The translations under genes were made by a program, and so were the position numbers. Positions 11,801 through 23,950 of a stretch of 64,000 bases of DNA are shown one piece after another. Below the pieces are notes generated by a model. It was not told where the DNA came from, searched no databases, and saw nothing but the letters and a program-made list of their open reading frames with translations. The stretch is from positions 6,434,610 through 6,498,609 of the forward strand of contig KN832870.1 of assembly GCA_000827325.1 (NCBI GenBank), given 5' to 3'. Each line of letters starts with the position of its first letter. Position 1 is the stretch's first letter. The stretch is from Oidiodendron maius Zn. Its lineage: Eukaryota; Ascomycota; Leotiomycetes; Myxotrichaceae.

Positions 11801-12873
11801 CTCGTCAGCCCAATTGAATTTTAATCACCTAACTTCAAGTCGAGGTTGGCGACGAGTTTCTTGATATTGGTAGTTGAGTATCACAGGAATCGGCTAACCT
11901 TGAGAGATGTAGACCTAACGAAACCATATATACCTTGAGCCGATATTGTAGTATCAAAGGCCAATGTGAAAGCAGTCACTTGAGATCAATGTGACACGCT
12001 GGGGAAACGCGACGAAAGAGTACAGGCAGGAGCGTCAACATATCGGACCAGATCCACGGAGGTAATGAGATTGGAGCCAGTCGAGCAGTCCATACTCAAA
12101 GCGAACCATCAGATAGCCAACCGTACCGGTCCTGTTCGCAGCATACTCTGATCTCCTCATCCAATGGACGCTTATTGAAATTGTCAATGCGACTTTCCCT
12201 CTCCGGGCCAAACAAGTGGTAGCCTCTAGGCTTGACGACCTCCTTCTTATCGCTCCCCGAGAGCCCTAAGTCTACTCAGATAAACTATAAGTTCACGATG
12301 AAGTCGTGCCGACTAGCACCGGACCCACAGTAGTTAGAAACTTGACGGATTACACATGTTGGAATCGGTTGCTTTCTCTGTGCCACTGAAAATTCAGAGA
12401 ACATTTTCTGGATGCACCAACAATGACCCGGTCTCTAGAGGACAAGATAGTTATAAAAACCACTGCTCAACATATGTACAGTTATCACGGCTCCGATTCT
12501 GATATGGACTACACCTTCTACAGCATATCGACATGGCAGATATGCGATTCCGGTCAGATGGCAAGGCTTTATATGCTCGAATAGACGATCCACTGGTGAA
12601 AGACACTAACCAGAACAACCTCGAACACACACCTCATATATCTTGCGGGAATACTGATGAACCTTGAAAGAGGACAATCCGCCATATAAATTCGACGTGA
12701 CAACACTGGAGACCAAAGGCATGGTGAACCTTCATGGGACTCGTCGCTCGCCGCCGTTTTCAGCTCACCCGGATATTGATGAGAAGACCGGAGAAATGAT
12801 AACCTTAAGGCTATGAAGCTAAGGGCGATGGAACTTATGATATGTACTATATGGTCGCTGATATCCGGCAAAG
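11801..12873. other. Intergenic, degenerate repeat sequence
   Basis: No gene recognised. The right half probably belongs to the same decayed retroelement as 12874-13570, but no protein motif can be read in it. Confidence 0.45.
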
Positions 12874-13570
12874 TTGTTGAAGAGGTCAGGGACTATTGCA
12901 TATATCCTTGGTATGATGGTGACCCATGATCGTCAAATTCGAATACTCCGACTTGGCCAAAGGACATACTTGACCAAGGGAATTAAGATTATGGGACTAT
13001 GGGATTCGTCTCAACGAAAGACTCCAATGAATACTGCGCATCTCGAACCGGCGGGTGAGGGTCACTGTGCAGACCCTGAGTTCAAGGCACAGTATCAGTC
13101 AGCTGTTGACACTCTGATGTACGCTATGCTAGGAACTCGACCTGATATTGCATATGCGGTATCTTCTGTCTGTTGATACGACGTAAACCCTACTAAGGCT
13201 CACATGGCGGCGGTAAAGCGAATATTCTCATATCTTAGAGGCACTATCGACCTGCATCTTACTTTCTGTGGGGAGCTGACAGGCCTAGTTGGCTATTGCG
13301 ATTCGGACTGGGGAGGAGACCCTATAACTCACAGATCAATGGCCGGGTTCGTCTTCAACCTTGGAAGTGGAGCTATAATCTGGTCCTCAAAATGACAACC
13401 TACCATTACCCTATCAACTAGTGAAGCTGAATATCAATCTCAGACCTAGGCTGCAAAGGAAGCCGTATGGTTGCGATCTCTACTTCAGGGCCTGAATCCT
13501 ATCGAACGAGTACCGTATGCCATGATTATATATTACGATAATCATGGTGCTACAGGCACGCTGAAGAATT
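12874..13570 (+). mobile_element. Ty1/copia retrotransposon fossil (RT end and RNase H)
   Basis: The plus strand retains the end of a copia reverse transcriptase (AYILGMMVTHDRQIRILRLG, QSAVDTLMYAMLGTRPDIAYAV) and the start of its RNase H (GLVGYCDSDWGGDP, SMAGFVFNLGSGAIIWSSK, then LSTSEAEY-like sequence). The element is broken, with several interruptions and no recognisable LTRs, capsid or integrase. It looks old. Confidence 0.85.
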
Positions 13571-13654
13571 GATGCTGAGTATTGATTACATCAATGGCGT
13601 TGGTATCCTATCTAAATTTTACTCAAATTCAATATTGACCCGCTGTTGAGTAAC

Positions 13655-14646
13655 CTAGAGAAATTTCATCTTATTGGCTATTGACCCAATCCCTTTAATA
13701 TTCACCTCCACCATATCCCCGTCATGAAGAAATCCATTCGACTTCATAAAAAAACCCACACCACTTGGAGTTCCCGTCATAATAACTGTCCCCTTCCTCA
13801 ACGTCGTCCCCGTACTCAAATGCGCAATAATCTGCCTCACGCTCCAAATCATATCCCCCGTCTCCGTCTTCTGCCTCACCTCCCCATTGACCTTAGTCGT
13901 ATACTCCAACTTCTGAGGATCATCAATAGCAGCAGTCGTCAGTATCGCTGGCCCAATAGGTGCAAATCCATCAAATGATTTTGCAAAGCAGAACTGTCCT
14001 CCAGATACATCGGGGAGCTGGAAATTACGTGCAGATACATCATTCCCTGCCGTGTAGCCGAGAACGTATTCCAATGCGTCGGCTTCTGATACGTCCTTAG
14101 CATCTTTACCGATTACTACCGTCAGTTCACCTTCGTAGTCGAGCATGCTCTGGGCGTCAGGGTGAATTGCAATGTTGTCATATGGACCCGCGAGTGCGTC
14201 TGCGGGTTTCGTGAATACGACAGGGTATTTGGGTACTGTGAGCTGATGGTAGAGTGGAAGCGTTAGCCATTCCTCTTCAAATATGGAAGGGCAGTAATTT
14301 AGGTGCTGAGAGAGCTGCCAGCACTCACATTTGCTTCTGTCGCATGCTGGCGATAATTGAGCCCAATACAGATGATGATGGGAGTCGACTCGAGAGGACA
14401 AAGCACCTGGCACCATATTCTGTCAGTACATATTTTGTGGCTTGAATTCATACATGCTAATCATAGAATACCGACCTTTTTTACCTCGAACTTTTCTCCT
14501 GTTTTCGACAACCCTGTAAACGGATCTCCAGCCAAGACCCCGACTTTCGCACCCGGAAGATCTGCGACCTCACCCGCTCCGCTGATCTCGCCATACCTAA
14601 CAGTACCACTACTGTCTTCAAAGCGGATAAACATCTCAATGGCCAT
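13655..14646 (-). CDS. Fumarylacetoacetate hydrolase (FAH) family protein
   Basis: Three exons (14646-14476, 14406-14329, 14242-13655) give 278 residues. The FAH-fold core is complete: IIICIGLNYRQHATEAN, then VPKYPVVFTKP, LDYEGELTVVIGK (metal-binding Glu), GNDVSARNFQ, GQFCFAKSFDGFAPIGP, and the C-terminal GTVIMTGTPSGVGF. Members hydrolyse or hydrate beta-diketo acids, including ring-fission products of aromatic catabolism, or decarboxylate oxaloacetate; sequence alone does not choose. The ATG at 14646 was picked because MAIEMFIRFED aligns with the usual family start. The first intron has a weak donor (GTCGGT). The extradiol-dioxygenase-like gene lies 0.6 kb away on the same strand, and a decayed relative sits at 38 kb. 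Confidence 0.9.
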
Positions 14647-15240
14647 ATTGACTCTCTGACGACGTGCTCTAGTTTCAACTTCTTGCTGAAAAAAAAAAAA
14701 GTCTCGTGTAGTCAAACAGCATCGGGAAAAGCAAGCTTTTCTGATATCTAGATGAAATGACCGCTCCGTGCCGGTGGACAGAGAAGAACGGCCCTCTTGA
14801 GTGCCCACGTCAGCTGTCAATCATTGGTCGTGGGGGAGGAGCAGGGACGGCGTTCCAGGAACGGCTTCTCTCGGAACCTTACGGAAGACGCCCTACCGTA
14901 GAAAATACGGAGAGCCAATGATTAATTGACAGGAATTGACCGGCCCTGCGGGGGCGGAATTACTGGACTGCCGTTAACCCCGAATCGCGTCCTCAATGAC
15001 GAGGCCGAGGTTATGAAGATGTTCTGGGTTTGTAGAGTGGTGTTGCCATCGGGAAGAGGAAGATCGTAGATTCATAGATTTCTAGTATATATTTGATAAC
15101 AGTTTGCATATCAAATTCATAATATGTTGGTAGACTGATAGGCGGTTGGGTACAGTTATATTGGTACAAAGACTTCAAGAATGGTCTTCTACAAATCTTT
15201 TTTGTTCGAAGATAATAGTAAAATCAACGAGCTAAACCTC
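14647..15240. other. Intergenic between FAH-family gene and extradiol-dioxygenase gene
   Basis: No gene seen. It should hold the promoter of the FAH-family gene (reading left) and the 3' region of the dioxygenase-like gene. A short poly-A tract lies near 14690. Confidence 0.5.
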
Positions 15241-16444
15241 TTACGCATTTGCCTCATGCTTGACCTCATTAGCCCCATTCTCTTCCCCTTTCATAACAAC
15301 CCTTGGGTCAGGCACCCGAAGGTTTGGTTTTGCATCTGCCATATTAGCCGTCACAAAAGCCAGCGGAACATTCGGACCCCAAACATGAAGCGTGTCATGT
15401 GCGGCCGGTTCTCTAGTAACTGCACTATTCATGTTGACGAGGTCGCTGTCGGAATAGTGCTCTACAATATTGCCTGACGCATCGAACCTGTAGAGAATTA
15501 GCTTGTATCCGGAGAGATATTTGCCATATAAAGGGGGGGCTCATACCAATAGTCGAATATTTGACTGCCTAGAACATGCCGGCCTATCCCCCAGCAGTTT
15601 GTGTAACCTTTCTCTTGTAACCAGTAATGACCCAATGACTGGGTGTCGAAGTCATTGACCTCGAAACTCGAGTGGTGCACATGTGTGGGTTCTTCTTCAG
15701 GGCCAGCAGCAAAAAAAAGGCTCTGCGAGGGAGTTATTAGTACGCAAAGACAGATCATGGAAAGAAGCAGCTTACATGGTGATCTGAGTAATCCAAGCCT
15801 TTGTCTATATGCAAAAAGACCGACTGATCCTTGCCAGTAGCAGGATCGTAGACGATATCGGAAGGTGTCACATTCATCAGCTCACGGTACCATGCAACAG
15901 TCTCTTCATATCGATTCTTGGGCACAATATACCCATAATGCCCCAGCTTAAACACAGGACTCGGTCCCGGCTTGAAACGCTGGAACTGGCCAACGCGAGT
16001 TGTCTTAAGAGGAGAGTTGATAGGGACGGCTCTTTCTCCACTCGCACGACGGTTAATCTCATCCTCGCCATCTCTTACTCTTGGAGCCTGTCCAGAAATA
16101 AAGCTCACAAGCATGCCATTTGGATCCTTAATAGTGACGACTTTTCCTCCTCCAGGTCCGTCGTTATCTCTGATAGGTGTTGCTTGAGGGTGCCTCGCTG
16201 CTGTTTCTAAATCTTGTGCTGACTCAACGACCCATGTGCCTCCAAGGAATTTCCTCTCGTGCGTTGGTGATTGCTCTGCAATATAGATATAAGGTTGAGT
16301 GTCGAAGCCGCGGTAGTATATTTTGGACCCTGACCTCGACGCTTCAATCATGCCAAAATCTTTGAGGAAGGCTGCCGCTTGATCGATGTCTGGCAGCTGG
16401 TAATGGACATAAGCCAGGCGTTTGGTGCGTATCTGAGGGATCAT
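15241..16444 (-). CDS. Type I extradiol (VOC-fold) dioxygenase-like protein
   Basis: Three exons (16444-15776, 15722-15547, 15487-15241) give 363 residues with two glyoxalase/dihydroxybiphenyl-dioxygenase (VOC) modules, about residues 8-120 and 165-300. The second module keeps the iron triad known from BphC-type enzymes: His169 (LGHYGYIVP), His239/240 (VHHSSFEVND) and Glu291 (NIVEHYSD). This supports a real catechol 2,3-type ring-cleaving enzyme, not just a VOC-fold protein; the substrate is unknown. The C-terminal extension makes it longer than the usual ~300 residues. It diverges from the acetoacetyl-CoA synthetase across 403 bp, so the two may be co-regulated. Extradiol cleavage is uncommon among characterised fungal pathways. 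Confidence 0.88.
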
Positions 16445-16847
16445 GACGATACTGGGAGTTCCGAAGCGATTGTTATGCTTGCGGTGGCTCTTAGGTTCGG
16501 TAAACGTAGTTTGGAGACAACTATTGTAGTCTGGAGAAATGGGAGATAACTTGGGACGGTGATTTTTTAAGAGTCACAAGGCCGTAAATTCCCAAAGGGC
16601 GAATTGAAGCTGGATAGATATATTAAACAGCGAATTGCGGCTTCTAACTGAGACCTATGACTAAGCTTATATATGTTCACGGCGTTCCGGACAGCGGTGA
16701 CGGCACTGCGCGCGGCCTCCGAGTATCACCGATCTGGAGATTGCGGTCATATGTGACATTCGGAAAATAAGCCAGTCTGAAATTCAGAAAATTAACGGCT
16801 TCTTGTTTTGCGAGGAATTATTCAGTAATCACTTTGCTAGGTTCAGT
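16445..16847. promoter_or_regulatory. Shared divergent promoter
   Basis: 403 bp separate the start codons of the extradiol-dioxygenase-like gene (minus) and the acetoacetyl-CoA synthetase (plus). CGG-containing motifs near 16685-16730 (GGACAGCGGTGACGGCACTG) could suit a Zn2Cys6 regulator. No site is established. Confidence 0.4.
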
Positions 16848-19269
16848 ATGTCTCTATGGAAACATCCCAATGTTCCCGCCACCCGGGTCGATGCTTTTCG
16901 CAAGTACATCAACCGCAAATATACATTGAACATACGCAACCACCAAGAATTGCACGACTGGTCTGTCAGCGGCATTGAAACTTTTGCTCAAGAAATCTGG
17001 CGATTCTGTGGCATTGTGTACAGCGTCCCGCCAACACAGACTGGCCTTGGCCTCGAAACAATGTACCCGCGGCCAACGTGGTTTCCAGGAGCCAGATTGA
17101 ATTACACTGAGAATCTGTTGAAAGTTGGCCTGGCTGCGCATCCAGATATAATAGCTGTATCGGCGTGCCGTGAGGGCGGTACGCAGTGGAGAGACCTAAC
17201 ATGGCAAGAGCTTCGGGGTGAAGTCGAGAAGTGGGCTAGCGCTCTTCGTAGAGCTGGAGTCTCCAAAGGAGATCGCATTGCAAGTTACGTTATAAGAGCA
17301 TGAAAAAAACTCCTACTGATGCTTTCACAGCTGTGATGACCAACTCCCTGGAATGTCTTCTGGTTCTGCTTGCTGCTGGAGCCATCGGCGCCGTCTTTTC
17401 TTCCACCTCGCCAGATATGGGATCTGCAGGGATTGTCGAACGATATAGTCAAGTGAAGCCGAAGATCCTCTTTGTAGAGACCCGAGTAGTATACGGGGGA
17501 AAGGTTCTTGATCTACGGGAGAGATTGCGGGAAGCAGCGTCCAAACTGTACGAGCATACAGACTTACAGCGAACCGTTATCGTCAATGGACCGACTTTCA
17601 ATGGTCATTACATGTAAGTGATCACAAATTATGTGTCAATATCCTGATTGTTGCAAATTAACGGCAGTACAGCCAAACGGCCGATACCTTCTTACAAGGC
17701 ACAGTATACCCTCTTGAGTTTGAGCAGGTTCCTTTTGACCACCCAATTTATATTCTCTACTCGTAAGACTATATGAACGCTCTGTTTGTCCAATATTGAG
17801 CTGACATTCTAGGTCTGGTACAACTGGTCCACCAAAATGTAAGACTTGCCAGAATTCGACATACCAAACATCTCGCTAATGACGACCCAGGTATCTGCCA
17901 TTCCGGAGGAGGAGTATTGCTTCAGCAAAAGAAAGAGCATATCATGTCTGGCAACCTCGGCCTTGATTCCTGTTACTATCAATATAGTACGGTAGGCCAT
18001 TTTCTCCGTAATGTCTCAAGGGTATAGTTAACAAAACAGACGGGTTGGATGATGTGGAATTATCTTGTCAGTGGTCTCAGCTGTGGCTCGCGAATAATCC
18101 TCTACGATGGCAACCCCACGTATCCCACCCCCACAACACAGTTGGAAATCCTTGAACAGCAGGGGTAAGCATCTTTAAATACCCCGTCATTAGGATATTG
18201 ATATCTGCTCTAGAGCCATAGAATGTTAAGCTGATGGAGTTGTAGGGTGACTGTCTGGGGAACAAGCCCTAATTTCCTGGAAGCTCTAAGACGGCATGGA
18301 GTTCAGCAACGGCCTGCGCTTGAAAATCTTGAGATAGTCAATTCTTCAGGCTCTCCGCTGACCGAAGAGCTATTTCATTGGTTCTACGACACCTTTCCTC
18401 ACAAGACTGGTCTTTTCAGTGGTTCAGGAGGAACTGATTTGGCGGCTGGAAGTAAGCTTTCATCCATTGTTTAGATAGCTCTGTCACACCAGCGGTTAAT
18501 TTTTCTAGTTATTATGGGATCTCCTCTATTACCTATATATCCTGGAGAGATTGCCACAGCTGCTCTAGGGATGAAAGTTGAGATTTGGGATGGCGAGGGA
18601 CGAGATATCACGCATACTGGGGAGAAAGGTGATCTCATCATCACAAAGCCATTCTTCAGTATGCCGACGACATTCTGGGGAGAGAATGGAGAGGAGAAAT
18701 ATTGGAAGGCGTATTTTGAAGCTTTCCCTGGCGTGTGGTGTCACGGTGACTTTGTTATGAAGAACCCTGAGACGGGAGGTTACCGCATACTGGGGAGAAG
18801 TGATGGAGTTCTGAATCCGGGAGGTGAGAGCGCCATCCTTCTTACTATGAACCTCGCTGAGAGTACAGGCGTTCGATTTGGAACCTCGGAATTGTATGGA
18901 GTCGTCAATCGTTTCTCTGAAGTCGAAGATTGCATAGCCGTCGGTCAACGTAAAGATGGCGAAGCTGACGAGCGCATTCTCATGTTCCTTAAGATGAAAA
19001 CCGGCATTCATCTCAATGATAGCATCCGAAACCAAATTCGTGATGCTATCCGGACATCCCTAAGCCCAAGACATGTCCCGGCATTCTTCCTTGAAGTAGA
19101 TGATATCCCTTACACTCTTAATGGGAAGAAAATCGAAAATTTGGTTAGGGATATTGTGAGTAGCAGGAAGCCGAAGATATCGGGGACAGTGGCGAATCCA
19201 GAAGCGCTCGCTCAGTACTATAAATTTGAGACGATTGGGAGGCCCCAACTAGAGAGATCAAAGCTGTAA
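16848..19269 (+). CDS. Acetoacetyl-CoA synthetase (acyl-adenylating enzyme)
   Basis: Nine exons (16848-17283, 17331-17613, 17673-17762, 17813-17838, 17891-17991, 18040-18164, 18246-18451, 18509-18823, 18869-19269) give 660 residues, the usual length. The enzyme activates acetoacetate with ATP and CoA. The AMP-binding P-loop SSGTTGPPK crosses two introns and continues into ICHSGGGVLLQQKKEH, typical of this subfamily. Later motifs are TTGWMMWNYLVSGL, the adenylation hinge GRSDGVLNPGGVRFG (split by a 45-bp intron) and the C-terminal PYTLNGKKIE, with the catalytic lysine expected there. The start was placed at MSLWKHPN by family comparison. The gene looks intact. A decayed tail of a relative survives at 43735-43927. 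It suggests that the linked pathway yields acetoacetate. Confidence 0.9.
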
Positions 19270-21124
19270 CGGTGTTGTATTATTAAAAAGACATAGTTCA
19301 GACGGGCATACATGACTGTTTTCCCAATATCATGCTTACTTCTGAGAAGCGCTGCTAACACTACCATCTTGGGAGGTCCGGATATGCCTCCTTTTTGGCA
19401 ACTATATCCAGCTGTTATTTGAGAATGGCTTCGACTTGTATAGAATGCAATTGCGAAGTATCGAATCATGGAGGGAGAGACACGATTTCAGATAGGGGTT
19501 ATTTCGACTGTTAAGGCCATAATTGGGGCAGAAATAGGCAATAACTCCGTGTCAATACAGCCTAGAATAAAAAATGGGTGACAGTCATTAATTGCATATC
19601 GTCGTATAGATGGAGCCTGCTACTGGTAATCATATTTGAGGGCAAGGCACGTCAGTTAACTTGGTATGCAGACGCTTTGCCTTCAGACAGGTTTATTGGA
19701 GTCAAAGCGAGAATTGCTGGACAGTTACTAAGTTAGGCCCTACTTGGCTTCGGGATGTGTTTGAAAAGTACACAGCATATCGTACGAAAGGCGTATGCTC
19801 ATCACCCGACGCGAGCGTATTGTCTAACGAGCATACAGTAGTATGATTCCTATCGCAGCACGGCAGTGGCAAGAAGGTAGATGCAAGGAAGGGAGAATGA
19901 GCATTCCCAGGGAAGTCCGTCAAAGCCCACTCCAAGACACCTTCACCTACAGCAATCTGCTGCCCTTTTCTCGAGCTCACATACGCTAGGCTCGAGGTCG
20001 CACTGCGACCTAGAGATACGCTCTAGAGATACGCTCTTCTAGGTAGGTTAGCTCGATCATATCGAGCGTGTTTGGGTCAAGCAGAACGGCATGGGCTCCG
20101 ACACTAATGAGTCCGGGGATGGGGTAATGACCGCCCCGAGGGAGGGTGGCAAAGGCGACTGCGGGCGAGAGCAAACCAAGACGACACTGAATGCAAAGTA
20201 AGCAGGCTACCGGAAGCACCAGGAAGTGTCAAGGGCTATAAGTCAACGGTTTCAGGCCTTTGGTCTGCACACGAACGGCAGCCAACAGGGATCGCAACAC
20301 ATTCTATAGAAACCAAGTTGCGGCGGACAACGCGATCGAACAGCAGAAGATAACCAAGTCTGCCCCGGAAATGTGCAACAACTATTCTTTGCCACAGTTA
20401 TTAAAATCAGCCCTATTGAGCTCCGTGCCATGCTGTACTTGCTCTCTGAGTCCTGTTTTCTTATTTCCCAAGAATGGTCAAAGACGCCCGATGCTTCCGC
20501 AAATTCTCGTAAAGCTGTACTGCATAGCATCACTAGAGCTACTTATTGGAGCAATCTGCCGAAAGAGAGTCTTACATTTTGTCCCAACGTTGGAACATTG
20601 CTCTCATTCGCTCGGAGACACCGGCTAGAAGATTGGTCCGTATCAGACGGCGACGGTATTCCTGTGGCACAGCTGCCTGGCAAACCGCGGCGCCCGTAAA
20701 GTCCGTTGTCCGTCCCGGGGGTTCCGGAAGCCAGGAACCAAAAGCAGCGCCCGCTAACCACAGTCGGCAGGTATTCACGCCGGCACAATTCCCTGATCTT
20801 CAGCGTATTTATATCATACTAAAGAAACCCTCCTTACATAACCCACCGACAGCTGGGAAGTCTGATGTTACATGTCAGCCGTCGAACTTACCAAAAGGCC
20901 GGACTGATGTGCCATCATCATACGGAAGTTGCGGAAAAACGCTAACCATCCCTTCATGCCCGTGCAGGACAGTAATGCTTGTCGTGACGTCCACGTAAGG
21001 ACCATGCTTCCGTAACTGAGAAAGGTATAAAGACAAATCCAATATCCAGCGACTCGTCTACTAAGGTCCTTAATCTTCCACAGTTTTATATGTCGGTTTT
21101 TTCAAAGAGACTGTGAGCGAAATA
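19270..21124. other. Intergenic, no gene recognised
   Basis: About 1.85 kb without a recognisable gene. Frames between 19700 and 20800 have no family features. The last 150 bp form the probable promoter of the secreted protein gene at 21125. Confidence 0.5.
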
Positions 21125-22242
21125 ATGTTACCACAGCTCATCCTCGGCACTCTAGCTGCATCTACGGTGGCAATAGCCTTACCCGCGAAGCAACCAGATT
21201 TCATCTTCGTACCTGAGAATGGAAGTATCAACGATGCGTACGCTGTAAGTATTTATGAGTCGCGGAGGCTCTCTTGTCGACCTGCCTGCTGACCTCGCTC
21301 CGGCTTCAGCAAGATGTGCCAGTCCTGTACAACATCACGCAGACCCAGATGCTAAACGGTGCTATCTCTGGATCGTACTACTCAAGCTCATTCCTCACTG
21401 ATACCAATGGCAATCAGTACATCCTCCTCTCGCATTTTTTAGCGGCTAATCCCTCCTATTTCCGCGGGTCTCTCCTTGATATAACAACGTCGACTTACAC
21501 CAACTTCTTTAACCATACTTCATATTCCACCAACCCTTCATCAACTTTTAATGTCTCTGTCAACGACGGCGGCTTCCAGTCCACATCTTCAAACAACGTT
21601 TCAACCATCCGGACGTGGCATACCAACGCAGATGTTCAGTATGATCTGACATTCGAAGCTACGTCGGCGATTCTGTACAACGTCGGGGCTGGAGAGTTCC
21701 AATGGGGCACTGGACTTACAAACGAGTGGGGCATACCGGCGGGTAAGACTACAGGCACATTGCAGGTTAAAGGGTCAACTATAACTATCGACCCTGCTCG
21801 CTCGCTGACGTGGTATGATCGCCAATGGGGTCCTGGATTTGTGGTTGGTAACTGGACTTGGTTTGAGTTCCACCTCGGACCACGCGGTAGCACAAAAGTC
21901 AGCGTCTGGGCTTGGGATAATCTCAATCCTGCCGGAGAAGCACACTTCGCGACGGTTCGCGCGGCTAACGGTGATCACTCGGTTTTTTCGGTGACAGTCA
22001 TTCCTTCCTATACGCGGTCCTACACATCGAGCGCGACCAACATTACTTATCCACTTGATTGGGAGATTACGTCGCCTCTGGGAGAGACGCTCTTTGTCTC
22101 AAGCTTTAAAGCCGATCAAGAAATTGTCGGTTCAGCGATTTCTGAACATGCTTACGAAGGATTTACAACTACAAAAGGCACATTTCTGAACACGATTGGT
22201 GATGGATTTGGTTTGGTTGAGATGGTACGCACTATCGATTAG
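21125..22242 (+). CDS. Secreted kievitone-hydratase/CrtC-like protein
   Basis: Two exons (21125-21244, 21310-22242; 65-bp intron) give 350 residues. A signal peptide is evident (MLPQLILGTLAASTVAIALP), so the protein is probably secreted, with many N-glycosylation sequons. The body matches the kievitone hydratase and hydroxyneurosporene-synthase (CrtC/AttH) lipocalin-like family: DLTFEA near residue 175, a central ITIDPARSLTWYDRQWGPG and NWTWFEFHL. Kievitone hydratase adds water to the prenyl side chain of a legume phytoalexin; many relatives have no known substrate. The location among aromatic-catabolism genes makes a plant phenolic plausible, but that is inference. The gene looks intact. Confidence 0.85.
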
Positions 22243-23950
22243 AGCCGATCTGGAGATAAAATTAGAGACATATATAGACGTCAGGCGATAATACCCTCAA
22301 TATTTCTTATTTAACTTATCCTCCACTTGCCCACATTCGCTATACAAAGTCCCAGGAGCTTCCTTTTCCACGCTCAATTGAGCGCTCATCTGACCAGACC
22401 CAGCGACACTATGCTCCACTTATTTTGTCACTAAATCCTACCTTATTTTAAGTATAATTCATTGTGTTTTATGGTATTTTAGGGTCAAATTTAGTGATAT
22501 TCAAGAACTAGTCTAGTATCAAGTAAGACCTCCCTCCACATCAATAACTGCCTGGTATCGCTCCCTCCGGGAGCCATAAAGGCTATCGATATAAGAATCT
22601 AGTACTGCATTCCAAGCGTCTATTATTATTTGCCTTGATTGACTAAGCCTAAGCTTAGACAGGTCGTATATAGCACGCTCGTAATGCTCTTAGATGTGGT
22701 TGGTATAAAGTGTAAAGGAGTAATAAATTATAGGAAGTGTTCAGCTCGGTATGCTTTCGGGTCGCTATGCATACACGTTAACTGTTTTATCGTATAAAAT
22801 AATATAAGCAAAAAGGAATATTTATATACTTACAATAAATTCTAAAAGGCTAGTAGCCCATGGATTTACTCCTATAACTATGCTGCCTTGTCTAACTTCT
22901 TTAGCTTGAAGTAAGAGAAGCGCAAACGTTGTAATCGTAGCTGCAAATATAATAATTGCGCCAAATCAAGAAAGCAATTAGTCTCGTTACAATCTGTGCA
23001 AAGCTAGAATTCTTACAATATTCCAAGTTTTACGTTATGTTGTATTCTCGGTGGAGTACTTGGAAAGCCATATTATCTGCGTTGCTCAATTGTGTGACTT
23101 ACTGCACAGCACATGAGTCGAAAGAATGTAGAGTAGCAATAAATTCAAGCCATTCGCACTAGAGTATTCAACAGGGACAGACTTATGAATGGAGTTCTAC
23201 CCAGGCCAACATCGTATTTATATGTACATGTTTACGGCGTGTTAGGTTACGAAGAGCCTTACAAAGCGTGGCTAGATGACACCAAATTGGGCTATGGATC
23301 TTATTTTGTGAGAAAGGAGATTCTCAAATAAAACGGGCTGACTTTCTTTGTATTGTCTATTTATCCGAACGACTGGTTATTGACATACAAAAGCTTAGAG
23401 GACTTGAGTGGGAAACAATAGCTTCATGGAAGAAAGCAATGATAATGTGATATAAAACTCTATCATCATTAAAGTGTTTCCCATCATAAACGTTCCCTAT
23501 CCCAGTCACGTGGATATCCCGGTAATAACTGCAGTTCCTAAATCTCGGCCAATAAGGTTGATTCTTAGACTTCACTCTCTCTGAGATTTTGCTCTCGATC
23601 CCCCTTTGCTTGGTCGCCCGCTAGATTTGCCTATCATGTGAGTGTAAAAGTGGATTAGTAAGATCTGCACCACGGAGCACCTATTTCCAGTCGCGTATGG
23701 ATACGCTGGGCGTATACGTATGGGGAGCCTCTTGCCACCTCGGAAAACTAACCCTTTACGGACTAATAAAAAACCCTTGCGGTGGTCTGCTCTCCGCTCA
23801 ACAGAGACAGAGAGACAGTCGCAATCGTGCGCCTTTCGAACCTACAAGCGGATAGTGTAGTCGTGAGAGCAAACTGTCTGACTTGTAATCAGATGCAGCC
23901 TATGCAGTAATACATTTGTGTCTGCGGATTCTCTATACTATACCTACAAA
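22243..23950. other. Intergenic with a Tc1/mariner remnant
   Basis: Holds the transposon fragment 22410-22700 and AT-rich sequence. No gene recognised between 22700 and 23950. The segment just before 23951 is the likely promoter and leader of the regulator. Confidence 0.5.
22410..22700 (-). mobile_element. Truncated Tc1/mariner copy
   Basis: Reverse-complemented, this matches the 3' end of the element at 46546-47976. It shares the terminal AAATAAGTGGAGCAT, the run of sequence before the terminus, and the C-terminal transposase region (LDAWNAVLDSYIDSLYGSRR-like). It stops near 22700, so only the last ~290 bp remain. Confidence 0.8.

Noticed and set aside
18824-18868. A 15-residue in-frame insertion in the acetoacetyl-CoA synthetase hinge
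   Set aside because: It is a 45-bp intron (GTGAGA...ACAG); removing it restores LNPGGVRFG exactly.
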